Assembly: GCA_945865815.1 (NCBI GenBank)
Contig: CAMBFR010000024.1
Span: forward strand, 1-40,678
DNA: 40,678 nucleotides
Source of the DNA: Candidatus Sulfopaludibacter sp. SbA3
Lineage (GTDB): Bacteria > Acidobacteriota > Terriglobia > 20CM-2-55-15
Direction of reading: 5' to 3'
A program made the translations under genes and the position numbers. The notes beneath the pieces were generated by a model. That model was not told where the DNA came from. It did not search any database and was given only the letters and a program-made list of their open reading frames with translations. Numbering within the stretch: position 1 is the first letter of the stretch; each line of letters starts with the position of its first letter. Of this stretch, positions 33,518 through 40,678 are shown one piece after another.

Positions 33518-33982
33518 ATGAGAAACATTCTTGGGGCTTCAACATGGATCGCGGTAGTGGCGGGTTTACTGTTGGGTGCAGGCGTTCTAATCGCCGCGCA
33601 GAACCAACACAAGACCACGCCGATGGCGGTGGGACCGAAAGGTGACGTCGTATTCACCACTGAAACCAGGGTCGCCGATATAACGCTAAAGCCGGGACGA
33701 TACTACCTAGAGCATCGCGTCGAAGGCACGCTTCAGCCGAGAAGAGTGGCAGGTCATTATCTTCACTTCACGCAAGTGACGGCGGAGGAACACCAAAAGC
33801 GCCAGGGCGCTCGCAATGCGATAGGTGAATACACGGTGGCTCATCCCGGAGAAATCCAGTGCGAGTTGGAGGCGCTGACAAAAAAGGCGAAAAAAACCAC
33901 AGTCTTTACGGCGACAGAAAATGGGGTCCACCGCATCACACGAATTGAGATCGCGGGAGAAGATGTGGCCCACATCTTTTGA
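33518..33982 (+). CDS. Secreted protein of unknown family, paralogue of 29663-30124
   Basis: A 154-residue exported protein: signal peptide MRNILGASTWIAVVAGLLLGAGVLIAAQ, then VGPKGDVVFTTETRVADITL, LKPGRYYLEHRVEG and HRITRIEIAGEDVAHIF. These align with the protein at 29663-30124, including the closing V/H-x-I-x-x-I-x-IAGE-x-x-x-H-[VI]-F pattern, though identity elsewhere is low. A Lys/Glu-rich insert and KAKKTTVF precede the end. Family unknown. Start ATG follows AGGGAGA. It is the first rightward gene of the divergent copper region, directly behind palindrome O2. Confidence 0.8.
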   Translation: MRNILGASTWIAVVAGLLLGAGVLIAAQNQHKTTPMAVGPKGDVVFTTETRVADITLKPGRYYLEHRVEGTLQPRRVAGHYLHFTQVTAEEHQKRQGARNAIGEYTVAHPGEIQCELEALTKKAKKTTVFTATENGVHRITRIEIAGEDVAHIF

Positions 33983-34007
33983 TTGGTAAAGCACGAGTCC
34001 TTGTGAT

Positions 34008-34024
34008 TACAGGCTTGCCCTGTA
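34008..34024. promoter_or_regulatory. Inverted repeat TACAGG-CTTGC-CCTGTA before the second multicopper oxidase
   Basis: A perfect 6-5-6 inverted repeat 45 bases before the ATG at 34070, with TTGTGA just upstream that could be a -35 box. Possible internal regulator site; no matching second copy was found. Confidence 0.3.
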
Positions 34025-34069
34025 TCGGTACCTCCCGGTGTTGTTGCAGGCTGGCCCGAGGAGGTTGTG

Positions 34070-34945
34070 ATGAGAGCGTTCGTTCTGTCATGTTGTTCAA
34101 TATTGCTGCTTGCCGTGGCGGCGCGTGGTGAAGAACGGCAATTTGTGCTCGTTGCGTCGGTTACACCGTGGCAAATCGCCCCAGGGCGGACCGTCCTCGC
34201 CTACTCGTATAACCAGACAGTGCCGGGCCCGGAAATTCGCGGCAACGCTGGAGATGTTTTTCGCATCACGCTCGTGAACAACTTGCCGGTTTCAACGACG
34301 ATTCACTGGCACGGGGTGCCGGTTCCAAACGGCATGGACGGTGTGCCTGGGGTCACAGGCCCCGTGGTGTATCCCGGGCAAACCTTTATCTATGTCTTCC
34401 AGGCTCCTTCACCTGGAACCTACTGGTACCACCCACACGCGAACAGCGGGAGCCAGATCTCGCTTGGGCTTTACGGCCTGTTGATTGTTGACCCTCCCGC
34501 AGACGCGCCTCGTAAATATGACCGTGAAGTTTCCATGGTCATCGGTGAGTACGGAGGCATGATGGGCGGCGGAATGACTGGAAGGGACGGAATGGGCGGG
34601 ATGGCCGGCAGCGCCGCAAGCACCCTTCTGATAAACGGCAAAACGGCTCCCGCCATTCCCGATTTGCGCGTCCGCTACGGCGAACGCGTTCTATTCCGGA
34701 TGGTCAACACGGGCAATATGGTCCACCCCATGCATGTTCACGGCCTCCATTGGACCATCGTGGCGACCGATGGATTCGAGCTGCAGGCGCCATATAAGAA
34801 GGATACGGTTCCGATCAACGCCGGGGAACGTTATGACGGCATTCTCGAAGCCGACAACCAGGGAGTTTGGATGGTCCACTGCCACAATCTGGACCACGTT
34901 ACCGATTCACCCACAGGGCTCGTCTTCAACCTTGTCGTGGAGTAA
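34070..34945 (+). CDS. Two-domain multicopper oxidase with Met-rich loop
   Basis: A 291-residue exported copper oxidase. ATG at 34070 follows GAGGAGG. Signal peptide is MRAFVLSCCSILLLAVAARG. Copper motifs: HWHG (79-82), HPH (121-123), HPMHVHGLH (219-227) and HCHNLDH (270-276) with type-1 Cys271. Residues 163-178, GGMMGGGMTGRDGMGG, form a Met-rich loop like those that feed Cu(I) in cuprous oxidases. The length fits two-domain, trimer-forming oxidases. The substrate may be Cu(I), but other reductants are possible. The P-loop ATPase follows after 15 bases, so they probably share a transcript. Confidence 0.92.
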   Translation: MRAFVLSCCSILLLAVAARGEERQFVLVASVTPWQIAPGRTVLAYSYNQTVPGPEIRGNAGDVFRITLVNNLPVSTTIHWHGVPVPNGMDGVPGVTGPVVYPGQTFIYVFQAPSPGTYWYHPHANSGSQISLGLYGLLIVDPPADAPRKYDREVSMVIGEYGGMMGGGMTGRDGMGGMAGSAASTLLINGKTAPAIPDLRVRYGERVLFRMVNTGNMVHPMHVHGLHWTIVATDGFELQAPYKKDTVPINAGERYDGILEADNQGVWMVHCHNLDHVTDSPTGLVFNLVVE

Positions 34946-34960
34946 CGTCGCGGAGGCTGC

Positions 34961-35662
34961 ATGAGCAAAGGAACGACTGTACGCTGCCAATGTCCGCACA
35001 CGGCGCATCCGCCTCGACTTGTCGTCCTTACAGGAGGTCCGGGCGCCGGTAAAACTGCTGTGCTGGAAATCGTACGGCGAAATTTCTGCGAGCACATCGC
35101 GGTCTTGCCCGAGGCGGCGAGCATCATATTTGGCGGCGGCTTCTGGCGGAAAGATACGGGCCCGGCAAGAAGAGCTGCGCAGCGAGCGATATATCACGTT
35201 CAACGGGAGATGGAACGGCTTGTCATGGAAGAACGTCAATCTGCGGTCGCCCTCTGCGATCGTGGCACTCTGGATGGACTGGCCTACTGGCCCGATTCGG
35301 AAGATCAGTTTTGGCGGGAAGTGGGTACGAATCGCGAAACCGAACTCGCCCGTTACTCTGCGGTTATCCAATTGAGAACGCCGACCGCCGGTGGAGGATA
35401 CAACCATGAGAATCCGATCCGAATCGAGTCTCACATTCAGGCGAGCGAACTCGATGAGAAGATACTGCAAGCCTGGGAGGGTCACACTCATCGCTTGATT
35501 GTCGAGACCACAGCCGACTTTCTCGCGAAGGCAAAACACGCTGTGGATCTGATTCGTGACGAGGTTCCGGACTGCTGCAAGAAGCACATGGTAGGAGATT
35601 TCAAGGAACAACCGCCGCTGGGCGATCGGCATGTGGAACTTGAATCCATTCCAGATAGTTAA
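34961..35662 (+). CDS. AAA_28-type P-loop ATPase
   Basis: A 233-residue cytoplasmic protein. Walker A is GGPGAGKT near residues 26-33; a Walker B-like ALCDRGTLDGLAYW is near 100-113. The combination with RTPTAGGGYNHENPIRIES and LIVETTADFLAKAKHAVDLI matches the AAA_28 group, whose members resemble nucleotide kinases and are of uncertain function. CQCPH at the N-terminus and CCKKH near the C-terminus could bind metal. It has a GGAGG site and follows the multicopper oxidase by 15 bases, an odd partner for periplasmic copper genes. Confidence 0.8.
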   Translation: MSKGTTVRCQCPHTAHPPRLVVLTGGPGAGKTAVLEIVRRNFCEHIAVLPEAASIIFGGGFWRKDTGPARRAAQRAIYHVQREMERLVMEERQSAVALCDRGTLDGLAYWPDSEDQFWREVGTNRETELARYSAVIQLRTPTAGGGYNHENPIRIESHIQASELDEKILQAWEGHTHRLIVETTADFLAKAKHAVDLIRDEVPDCCKKHMVGDFKEQPPLGDRHVELESIPDS

Positions 35663-35700
35663 CAATTCCGCCAAATCTCAAGTAGATAGGCAGGTACAAC

Positions 35701-35844
35701 GTGAAGAAAAACGCGATGTCTCGAAAGGAAATTTGCGACGGAAATCAGGAGTTCACGGTTGAAACTGTGATCGCGAGGGAGATTCGCTCCCGGCCTTGTG
35801 ACGCCATCATTCGAGGCACGTGGCGCAATCAAAACCTCGATTAA
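35701..35844 (+). CDS. Possible 47-residue open frame, unrecognised
   Basis: GTG at 35701 opens a frame of 47 residues (start MKKNAMSRKEIC, end RNQNLD) in the 281-base gap between the ATPase and the Met-rich protein genes. The upstream AGG is weak as a ribosome site and no family is seen. It contains two cysteines and no signal peptide. It may be chance; the rest of the gap shows only the ribosome site of the next gene. Confidence 0.22.
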   Translation: MKKNAMSRKEICDGNQEFTVETVIAREIRSRPCDAIIRGTWRNQNLD

Positions 35845-35943
35845 GACACGGAAGGACTCTGAAATGCAGCAGAGACTAACGGAGCTCGGCGTCCCCGAGG
35901 AGCATCGGAAGAACGAATAGAACGAATAACCTGGAGGTTTCAA

Positions 35944-36318
35944 ATGAAGGTCCGAGCAGGTTTCTCTACTGTGTTGGCGGCAGCACTGTTGCTGTTCACT
36001 GTTCAGGGCCGGGCACAGCAGCAGGCTCACCACCCCGAAGGCAAACAACAGGAATCGATGCCCCCCACGGGCGGCATGATGACTCAGCACGAACAGATCC
36101 GGAAGCTGGTCGGCCAACTGATGCAAAGCCTGGGTGAAATCCGCGGAGAGAAGAACCCGCAGAAGCTCGAACGCAAACTGGCCGAGCACGGCGCTGTGCT
36201 GGAGCAGTTCGAGGCTGCCATGAAGAAACAGTCGGCAGCCATGAGCGATCACATGAAGAACTGCCCAATGATGAAGTCGGGCATGATGAATTCCGGGCCT
36301 CAACAGGAAAAGGAATAG
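35944..36318 (+). CDS. Small secreted Met/His-rich protein
   Basis: A 124-residue exported protein with a signal peptide (MKVRAGFSTVLAAALLLFTVQGRA). The mature part has QQQAHHPEGK, then a predicted helix or coiled coil (HEQIRKLVGQLMQSLGEIRGEKNPQKLERKLAEHG), and ends in HMKNCPMMKSGMM. Met, His and one Cys are arranged as in periplasmic copper-binding proteins, but no named family was recognised. Start ATG follows GGAGG by 7 bases. The HtrA protease gene begins 46 bases later, so both may serve envelope copper stress. Copper binding is inferred from composition and context. Confidence 0.75.
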   Translation: MKVRAGFSTVLAAALLLFTVQGRAQQQAHHPEGKQQESMPPTGGMMTQHEQIRKLVGQLMQSLGEIRGEKNPQKLERKLAEHGAVLEQFEAAMKKQSAAMSDHMKNCPMMKSGMMNSGPQQEKE

Positions 36319-36364
36319 CGGCGGACAGCATGGCCCGAGTGGATAGCCACGTAAGGAAGCAGAC

Positions 36365-37429
36365 ATGACACACCTGATCCGAACGGCCGCGATAGTTCTC
36401 GCAATGGTTATTCCACTGCTTGCACAATCTGCGCGGACTGCCGACGAAGAAAACACGATTTCGATTTTCAAGCGAAGTCAGAAGGCCATAGTTCACATTA
36501 ACGTGAGCGTGCAGGAAACACGGGAACTCGAAAAGCGAACCTCCAATGAGGCCGTCGGCAGCGGGTTCCTTGTGGACAGCGAGGGACACATCCTCACGAA
36601 CTACCACATCGTCGAGGCCAGCAACCGTATCGAAGTCTACTTGCCTGGTGGCCGTCGAACGATTGCCCGGCTCGTGGGAACCGCGCCCAGCCTGGATCTG
36701 GCGTTGGTCAAAGTAGAGATAACTGCCGGGGACGGCATAGAGCCGCTCGAGCTTGGGGATTCCGACGAGCTTGACGTAGGCCAGAAGGTCATCGCCGTCG
36801 GGCATCCACTGGCTTTTCACAACAGTCTCACGGTTGGCGTGGTGAGCGCGCTCAACCGATCGGTTCCCGGAGTTCCTCCGGAGCTCGACGGCAGTCTGAT
36901 TCAGACAGATGCCGCAGTGAACCCCGGCAATAGCGGCGGCCCTTTGCTGGACTCCAGCGGCCGAGTAATCGGAATCACCACTGCTCGAATTGCTCAAGCG
37001 CAGAACATGAGCTTTGCCATTCCGGTCAACGCCGCCAGGCATGTGATCCCGGACCTCATCACGATGGGCCATCCCTACCGCCCGGGCCTCGGCATCGACG
37101 GCGTCCAAGTAACACCGGAACTGGCGGTTCTCTTCGGATTGCCTGTTTCTGCGGGGTTCCTGATCGAATATGTATCTCCAGGAAGCATTGGTTTCACAAT
37201 CGGGCTCCGTTCCGGAGGGCGAGTGATCGTACTCGGCGAGGCCGCATACGTCATCGGGGGAGACATCATCACGGCAATCGATGGCAAGGAGGTATCGAGG
37301 CCGGCCGATATGGCGAAGGTCTTTCTCGAAGCGCATCCCGGCCGGACGCTACAGCTTACGATATTTCGGGACGGAACATTTCAAACGCTCAACGTGCCTC
37401 TTATGGAGATGCACCCGAAATGGCAATGA
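36365..37429 (+). CDS. HtrA/DegP-like serine protease
   Basis: A 354-residue exported protease of the S1C family. Signal peptide MTHLIRTAAIVLAMVIPLLAQS is followed by the trypsin-like domain with His81 (TNYHIVE), Asp111 (SLDLALVKV) and Ser190 (GNSGGPL), all present. One PDZ domain follows (SAGFLIEYVSPGS, GGDIITAIDGKEV) where DegP has two. It degrades or refolds damaged periplasmic proteins. The usual LA loop is short, as in DegS-like members, but there is no obvious membrane anchor beyond the signal peptide. It ends the rightward copper-type run. Confidence 0.92.
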   Translation: MTHLIRTAAIVLAMVIPLLAQSARTADEENTISIFKRSQKAIVHINVSVQETRELEKRTSNEAVGSGFLVDSEGHILTNYHIVEASNRIEVYLPGGRRTIARLVGTAPSLDLALVKVEITAGDGIEPLELGDSDELDVGQKVIAVGHPLAFHNSLTVGVVSALNRSVPGVPPELDGSLIQTDAAVNPGNSGGPLLDSSGRVIGITTARIAQAQNMSFAIPVNAARHVIPDLITMGHPYRPGLGIDGVQVTPELAVLFGLPVSAGFLIEYVSPGSIGFTIGLRSGGRVIVLGEAAYVIGGDIITAIDGKEVSRPADMAKVFLEAHPGRTLQLTIFRDGTFQTLNVPLMEMHPKWQ

Positions 37430-37439
37430 CAGATTCATT

Positions 37440-37660
37440 GAGATAAGGAAGATCTGATCATGTACGCGCTATTTGCAAAGAACTGAAGGAAGCCTACTTC
37501 GAGTTGTACCAGTCTGAGAAGTCTCTCCGGACAATCGGCCAGAACCGGCAGTTGGCAATGGGATCTGGTCGATTGGACTGCCTCGCTATTGGAGCGATCG
37601 CTGCGGGTGCTCGAAACGATGAAACCCATACGGCAGCGGTGGGCAGGATAGCCGAATGAC
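37440..37660 (+). pseudogene. Possible decayed gene, unrecognised
   Basis: The spacer after the protease carries two stretches that look coding but lie in different frames: ICKELKEAYFELYQSEKSL, then two frames over SWQWDLVDWTASLLERSLRVLETMKP and IRQRW before TAG. No frame is open throughout with a start. This fits a small helical protein broken by an indel, though chance cannot be excluded. Confidence 0.25.
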
Positions 37661-37661
37661 A

Positions 37662-38546
37662 TTACCGCTTAACGCTCTGCAAGAACTGCAGCAGCGTTTC
37701 CGCAGTTGGGGTGAGCAACTTCTGCCTCCTGTGAATGATCCCGATCGGGCGTACGAGTTCCCGCATTTCCAGTGGAATTGCCGCGATCATGCCCGCTTCC
37801 ACCTCGTGCGTCACGCTTGGCTTTGGCAGAATGCTGACGCCCGCTTGAATCGCAATCGCCTGCTTGATGGTCTCGATATTGTCGAATTCCATGGCGACAT
37901 TCACTCTCACGCCACGCTGACGCAACGCTTTGTCGATGGCCTTCCGGATCGGGAGGCTGCCCTCAAACGCCACGAATTTATCGGCTTCAAAATCTTTCGG
38001 CGAAACAATCCTGCGTCTGGCCAGGCGGTGCGACCGGTGACAGACGAATACCATCGGCTCGGAATGCCACGGAATGACAGTCAGGGAACGGTGCGGTTGC
38101 GGAAACGAAAGAATCCCGAGGTCTGCTTCGTCTCCAATCACGGCATCCACAACGGCATCGGGGTGCAGATAGGCCAACCGGATCTTCGCCTGTGGATAGC
38201 GGGTTGTGAACTGCTGGGTGTAGAAACCCATGTCGTGAAGACCAACTGAATAAATCACGGCGACGCGGACCGACCCGTTCACAAGCGTACGCTGCGCGGT
38301 TATTTCGGCCTTGGCCTTCTCGAAGTCATCAAGCAGCGTCAGGCATGCGTCAAAGAATTTTTTGCCTTCGGGCGTGACCATGAATGGCCGCTTTGTGCGG
38401 TCTATCAGCTGTACACCAAGCTCATCTTCAAGTTGGCGGACAGCCTGGCTCGCTGCCGATTGGGAGATGCGGTGCGCTGCCGCGCCAAGAGAAAAGCTGG
38501 AAGAGCGGATGACATCGCAATAGAGGCTGAGCGTATCGAGGTTCAT
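37662..38546 (-). CDS. LysR-family transcriptional regulator
   Basis: A 294-residue regulator of normal LysR length. The winged helix-turn-helix occupies residues 1-60 (SFSLGAAAHRISQSAASQAVRQLEDELGVQLIDRT). The effector domain follows from about 90 (GSVRVAVIYSVGLHDMGFY, DLGILSFP, IKQAIAIQAGVSILPK). The effector is unknown. It resembles nitrogen- or sulfur-type LysR proteins only loosely. It lies downstream of the beta-barrel and ammonium transporter genes on the same strand, separated by a perfect palindrome, and may control them or nearby genes. Convergent with the protease region. Confidence 0.9.
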   Translation of the reverse strand: MNLDTLSLYCDVIRSSSFSLGAAAHRISQSAASQAVRQLEDELGVQLIDRTKRPFMVTPEGKKFFDACLTLLDDFEKAKAEITAQRTLVNGSVRVAVIYSVGLHDMGFYTQQFTTRYPQAKIRLAYLHPDAVVDAVIGDEADLGILSFPQPHRSLTVIPWHSEPMVFVCHRSHRLARRRIVSPKDFEADKFVAFEGSLPIRKAIDKALRQRGVRVNVAMEFDNIETIKQAIAIQAGVSILPKPSVTHEVEAGMIAAIPLEMRELVRPIGIIHRRQKLLTPTAETLLQFLQSVKR

Positions 38547-38608
38547 GACACCCTCAGAATAGACATTAGTATTACTTATGTAAATCGGTTCGTGATGGAG
38601 GCTGGCTA

Positions 38609-38654
38609 ATATGAGAGACAGGAATTGACCGCGGTCAATTCCTGTCTCTCATAT
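38609..38654. repeat. Perfect 46-base palindrome, REP-like
   Basis: Each 23-base arm reads ATATGAGAGACAGGAATTGA and then CCG; the two meet at CG with no loop. It lies 10 bases past the stop of the beta-barrel gene and 62 bases before the LysR start. It could stop transcription, although it lacks a T run. Its GGAATT core recalls the GAATTCC in the element at 17187. Confidence 0.8.
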
Positions 38655-38664
38655 CAAGGGCGGC

Positions 38665-39762
38665 TTAGTTTACTCCGCCGATAACGTAAACAAATCCGAG
38701 CGTGAAAGTATCCTGCGAGTCTTCGAATCCCGTGCTGGTGTCGAAGAATGGCGTATTGGAGACATCCCGCCGCCACTCGGTGCGCCAGATCATGTTGTTC
38801 ACGATCCGAAGTTCGGCAGTGAGCGTGCCTTCCTTCAACTCCTGAGCGGTTCCGGTCGTGAAACCGTTTACGTCGTCATAATATTCAAAGCGGCCGCCGA
38901 ACTTGAAACGGTCGGTCACGTTCACACGCGCGTAGCCGGCTATTCCACGCCAGACAACTTTCTTGCCGGTTGCGTCCTTGTCCGTGCCGTAGTCGTAATT
39001 GGCTATGAGGCCGAGCCTCTTGTAGTTCACGGCGAGGGTGCTGTCGGACAGGTAACGCTTCGCATTGGGGTCCGCGCCTTCAGCGCCGAACATGTAGTTC
39101 TGTGTAAGCGTAACGCTGCCTGTGGGCTTGATCGTCGCGTGCAAGCCAACCGTCTTCTGGCTGTTATTGTCGACGGCGTTGTTCCAGCCGTTGGAGACGG
39201 ACGTACCGGCTATGAATTTGTCGTGAATGGGGAAATTGGCGTGCACGCCAAGGTGATAATACGGAATCGCCCACGAAAACAGCAGGCCTCGCGAGTAGTT
39301 CCAGTTGGCATGGGTCTCGATGACTTCGGCGCCATGCTTTGTTACGTATTTACCGCCGTCGATCTGAATACCGTTGGGCGCCAGATAGGTAACATAAGCT
39401 TCCTGGATGTGCTGATAGACATCCGTCCCGCCCGGCTCGACGCCATGGATCGCCTTGGCGGCGTCGCCGTAGTTCAGGTCGATCTTGAAGCCGAGCGGCG
39501 CCGCAGCGCGCGCTATCGAAAGCTCGACAAGGTTCAGATTCATTGAATTGTGATTGAAATTGAAGTTGTAGAGCGAGTTCTTCGCGCTGGGCGGCTTGTT
39601 CAGGTTGTAGGTGTAGTACCCGTCGATGAAGCCGTTGAGCGTCAGCCCATCAAGAAACGTCGGCGGCGGTGTCTGCGCACTGGCAGTGTTTGTGGAAAAC
39701 ACGAACATCAACAAAGCTAGAGCAAGTGTGAGATTCAAACGCATCCGAGTCGATGATTTCAT
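38665..39762 (-). CDS. Outer-membrane beta-barrel protein (BBP2-like porin)
   Basis: A 365-residue exported protein. Signal peptide MKSSTRMRLNLTLALALLMFVFSTNTASA, then a barrel of alternating strands (LTLNGFIDGYYTYNLNKP, FKIDLNYGDAAKAIHG, DGGKYVTKHGAEVIETHANWNYSRG, FKFGGRFEYYDD) ending FTLGFVYVIGGVN. The family often adjoins ammonium transporter and PII genes, as here, which suggests a role as a pore for nitrogen compounds; this is inferred from context. The transporter gene precedes it on the same strand with 98 bases between, so they may be co-transcribed. Confidence 0.85.
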   Translation of the reverse strand: MKSSTRMRLNLTLALALLMFVFSTNTASAQTPPPTFLDGLTLNGFIDGYYTYNLNKPPSAKNSLYNFNFNHNSMNLNLVELSIARAAAPLGFKIDLNYGDAAKAIHGVEPGGTDVYQHIQEAYVTYLAPNGIQIDGGKYVTKHGAEVIETHANWNYSRGLLFSWAIPYYHLGVHANFPIHDKFIAGTSVSNGWNNAVDNNSQKTVGLHATIKPTGSVTLTQNYMFGAEGADPNAKRYLSDSTLAVNYKRLGLIANYDYGTDKDATGKKVVWRGIAGYARVNVTDRFKFGGRFEYYDDVNGFTTGTAQELKEGTLTAELRIVNNMIWRTEWRRDVSNTPFFDTSTGFEDSQDTFTLGFVYVIGGVN

Positions 39763-39860
39763 TGTTGCTATCCTCCAGATAGGTTAAAGGTTGCAGGCGG
39801 ATCCAAGTCGACCCGCCCGGTTCTATGGACTATTTAACGAGTTACCGGAACTGCTGAACC

Positions 39861-40678
39861 CTACGCGCCTCTGCCGTGTTCAGCATATTCTGACGGCTTG
39901 GACCCTCCGAAAACATAAGCCTCCATGGCATGTTCTCCGATGTCCAATCCTTCGACTTCTTCTGCCGCGCTGACGCGGAGACCCAGCGTGGCCTTAATCA
40001 GACTCCAGGCAATGATCGATACGACGACCGTGCCGATGCCGACCGCCGCGATCCCCAGAGTCTGCGTACCAAGCTGTCCGGCGCCATGCCCGTAGAAAAG
40101 TCCCGTTGTCGTTGAGAACAGCCCCACCGAGAACGTGCCCCACACGCCATTGACCAGGTGGACGGAGAGTGCCCCGACGGGGTCATCCACCTTGATCTTG
40201 TCGAAGAACAAAACACCGAAGACGACGAGCGCGCCGCCGATGGCGCCAATGATGATGGAACCGGTCATGGTGGTCTGTGCGCAAGGCGCGGTGATTGCCA
40301 CCAGCCCAGCCAGCGCGCCGTTGAGCATCATACTCAGGTCGGGTTTTCCCAGCACGAGCCATGCGATGAGGGTTGCGACAACCATTCCCGCTGCCGCGGC
40401 CATGTTGGTATTGATCGCGACAGTCGAAATGGCAGCAGGATCTGCAGCCATTGTGCTGCCCGGATTAAATCCAAACCAGCCAAGCCACAGAATGAATGTA
40501 CCCATCACGCAATAACCCATGTGATGCCCGGGAATCGGAATGATGCTGCCGTCCTTTGCGTACTTGCCGATCCGGGGACCGAGCATCATGGTGCCGACGA
40601 GCGCCGCCCAGCCGCCAATGCTATGGACGACCGTCGATCCCGCGAAATCGAAGAAACCTCTCGCCGCCAGCCAGCCTC
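39861..40678 (-). CDS. amt: Ammonium transporter, 5' end cut by window edge
   Basis: The 3' part (about 272 codons) of an Amt/MEP/Rh transporter. The frame continues to the window end and reads [21 protein letters not shown] before the internal ATG at 40589, which is not the true start. Family blocks: [67 protein letters not shown]. His in STVVHS and VHLVNG match the twin-His pore. The cytoplasmic tail [12 protein letters not shown] is the usual PII-binding end. It carries ammonium across the inner membrane. The missing first part holds the other pore residues. Confidence 0.95.
   Translation of the reverse strand, partial: GWLAARGFFDFAGSTVVHSIGGWAALVGTMMLGPRIGKYAKDGSIIPIPGHHMGYCVMGTFILWLGWFGFNPGSTMAADPAAISTVAINTNMAAAAGMVVATLIAWLVLGKPDLSMMLNGALAGLVAITAPCAQTTMTGSIIIGAIGGALVVFGVLFFDKIKVDDPVGALSVHLVNGVWGTFSVGLFSTTTGLFYGHGAGQLGTQTLGIAAVGIGTVVVSIIAWSLIKATLGLRVSAAEEVEGLDIGEHAMEAYVFGGSKPSEYAEHGRGA

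Noticed and set aside
35659-36471. Minus-strand open frame of 270 codons
   Set aside because: Antisense to the Met-rich and HtrA genes; Cys/Leu/His-rich translation without family sense.
35996-37336. Minus-strand open frame of 446 codons
   Set aside because: Antisense to the clear HtrA gene; composition is a shadow of the real frame.
1-40678. CRISPR array, tRNA or rRNA gene
   Set aside because: No regularly spaced direct repeats, cloverleaf or rRNA-like sequence was seen by reading.

Overview
The window looks like Acidobacteriota chromosome from a metagenome or isolate. Evidence is the combination of an Oar-type TonB-dependent receptor with an N-terminal carboxypeptidase-regulatory domain, a eukaryotic-like Ser/Thr kinase fused to a TolB-like region and TPRs, the C-terminus of a PD40/WD40-type protein, and a secreted VWFA-related protein of the acidobacterial type. 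GC-rich sequence throughout produces many long antisense open frames, which were discarded. No rRNA, tRNA, CRISPR array, phage gene or intact insertion sequence was seen.

Layout. 1-7200: end of a PD40-type protein, truncated haemoglobin, TPR kinase and Oar-like receptor. 7329-9412: YkgJ-type cysteine-cluster protein, zinc-ribbon/DUF2007 protein and a YjbR/MmcQ-like protein. 9456-13969: three tandem genes for secreted cupin proteins (five cupin domains in all), followed by the periplasmic methionine sulfoxide reductase pair msrP-msrQ. 13991-17174: palindromic repeat beside a DUF559 nuclease-like gene, a TolC-type protein, the VWFA protein and a bacilliredoxin. 17247-20855: a 1202-residue flavin/iron-sulfur oxidoreductase that reads as an NfnB(GltD)-NfnA(PyrK)-like fusion with a long unrecognised N-terminus. 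21001-22839: tightly overlapping minus-strand cluster of HD hydrolase, CDP-alcohol phosphatidyltransferase, a 43-residue GtrA-like protein and DinB. 22843-25525: methyltransferase fragment, two convergent methyltransferases and a small membrane protein. 25560-28183: fabG, dcd, HU and an M50 protease.

28208-37429 is a copper-type accessory region built around one 190-base divergent promoter region. Leftward run a Cys-rich secreted protein, a Tat multicopper oxidase, a TolC-type outer-membrane factor, a secreted protein of unknown family, a YcnI/DUF1775 protein with a predicted mature N-terminal His, a cytochrome c and an OB-fold-like protein; several of these overlap by 4 bases. Rightward run a paralogue of the unknown secreted protein, a second two-domain multicopper oxidase, a P-loop ATPase, a small Met/His-rich secreted protein and an HtrA protease. 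Two copies of a GCGAC-N5-GTCGC palindrome sit in the shared promoter region and are the best candidate operators. No copper-pumping ATPase or RND pump is present, so the logic appears to be periplasmic oxidation, binding and repair.

37662-40678 holds a LysR regulator, an outer-membrane beta-barrel protein and the 3' part of an ammonium transporter gene, a nitrogen-uptake arrangement cut by the window edge. Three kinds of palindromic repeats are scattered between genes (7211, 13991, 17187 and 38609); the one at 17187 supplies the stop codon of the oxidoreductase gene.
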